DNA of 64,000 nucleotides from Agrostemma githago. Lineage: Eukaryota; Streptophyta; Magnoliopsida; Caryophyllales; Caryophyllaceae. Below the pieces are notes generated by a model that saw nothing but the letters and a program-made list of their open reading frames with translations, searched no databases and was not told the origin of the DNA. Each line of letters starts with the position of its first letter. Within the stretch, counting starts at the first letter, position 1. The position numbers were made by a program, and so were the translations under genes. The stretch covers positions 7,182,429 to 7,246,428 of the forward strand of contig OY288247.1 in assembly GCA_958450325.1 (NCBI GenBank). Reading direction: 5' to 3'. Below, piece after piece: positions 63,383-64,000 of the stretch.

Positions 63383-64000
63383 TGAAGGAGTTATGTCCAC
63401 TGTCCTACGGATTAACTCGCTTAAGTCTATGTATCCGATATGCCTTGCTAGAGGTCGATGTCGAGTTGACATGTAAATAGGTTACGTGTCTGGTAGTCTT
63501 AAGTGGGCCCATTGGGTCACACACAATGTGTACGGGATATATTAGTATATATCGATATATTAAATATATCGGGTCAGTAGTAATACGGACCCAGGTGCGT
63601 TGTCGGGTTATGGTAATTAGAGTTATAGTAATAATTTAATTATGGTAATTAGAGTTATTGTAATAACCTAATTCCACCTTCTCATCTCTCCTATATAAGG
63701 AGATTCATATGATGAACCAAAAGATGGAATTAAGAGTATTGACTCATAGTATATTCATCTTATAAAGAGTTATAAGAGAGATATAGAGAGAAGTTGTGAG
63801 ACGGTCTCACGTACCTTTATACTAGCATATACGTCGCAGTTCTGTACCCGTGTGGATACCAAAGGAGGCATCACGTTTGGGGTGCTTTATTATGTCCGTG
63901 GGAATTATTTATTCTGTCCGTGTAGATTATTTATTCCGTCCGTGAAAACTATATATATTTCTGGGTTTATTATACTTCTTATTAATACGTTGTTTCGCTG
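63383..64000 (+). repeat. 3' LTR of the Copia-type element (truncated by window end)
   Basis: 618 bp co-linear with the 5' LTR pieces, uninterrupted, with a TATA word at 63692-63699 (tatataag). Differences from the 5' copy include about ten substitutions and a short insertion (tta) near 63907. It gives the empty-site sequence for the nested solo LTR. About 85 bp of the LTR should lie past the window. Confidence 0.88.

Larger units (their letters stand above)
54362..64000 (+). mobile_element. Copia-type LTR retrotransposon with decayed interior (3' end beyond window)
   Basis: The 5' LTR starts tgaaggagttatgtcc at 54362 and ends ccctaca at 57649. The 3' LTR starts at 63383 and runs past 64000. 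A primer binding site for initiator tRNA-Met and a polypurine tract are present. Ignoring a solo LTR nested in the 5' copy, each LTR is about 703 bp. The interior, 57650-63382 (5.73 kb), has no frame above 109 codons, but decayed integrase-end and RT fragments can be read in Copia order (integrase before RT) on the plus strand. The LTRs differ at about a dozen positions over 618 bp. Confidence 0.85.

Overview
This window is nuclear DNA of a flowering plant. Genes are split by many short exons and AT-rich introns with GT-AG borders, and the space between them is packed with Stowaway-, Mutator- and Harbinger-like elements and LTR retrotransposons. The recurrent 'tactccgta' and 'ctccctcc' words and the degenerate GGGTC arrays recall Caryophyllales genomes (beet, spinach and quinoa relatives), but that placement is an impression, not a measurement. 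No tRNA, rRNA or CRISPR feature was found.

Layout. (1) 224-7230, plus strand: the 3' part (12 coding exons, 430 codons) of a plant RabGAP/TBC protein with a long coiled-coil tail. (2) 9640-12976, minus strand: a complete six-exon gene for RPN11, the JAMM deubiquitinase of the 26S proteasome lid (309 aa), convergent with the TBC gene. (3) 13.8-19.2 kb: a gene desert with a 3.4 kb AT-rich degenerate tandem array, a MITE inside it, and two further repeat elements. (4) 19426-40195, minus strand: a complete 25-exon TAF2 gene (TFIID subunit 2, 1558 aa by my reconstruction). All exon phases agree, one intron uses a GC donor, and the last exon encodes a repeat-rich plant tail. Its introns hold several small MITEs. 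(5) 43529-48060, plus strand: a complete 11-exon organellar methionyl-tRNA formyltransferase gene (366 aa), divergent from TAF2. (6) 49774-50739, plus strand: a single-exon ORF that joins a Copia-type Gag domain to a C-terminal domain that looks like a small plant-specific protein family. (7) 50.9-64 kb: a transposon block made of a Harbinger derivative with a transposase remnant, a 1.34 kb foldback with long complementary arms, another inverted repeat, and a Copia-type LTR element whose 5' LTR is interrupted by a 2.58 kb solo LTR. Its 3' LTR runs off the window.

The four conserved genes are housekeeping genes of vesicle traffic, protein degradation, RNA polymerase II initiation and organellar translation initiation. 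Nothing suggests they work as a unit. The most unusual object is the Gag-plant chimeric ORF. The foldback with a tRNA-like B-box word in its loop, the recently inserted but coding-dead Copia element, and the inverted repeat pair that brackets TAF2 are also worth following up. All exon borders were assigned by eye from splice consensus, reading-frame continuity and family knowledge; no alignment was run.
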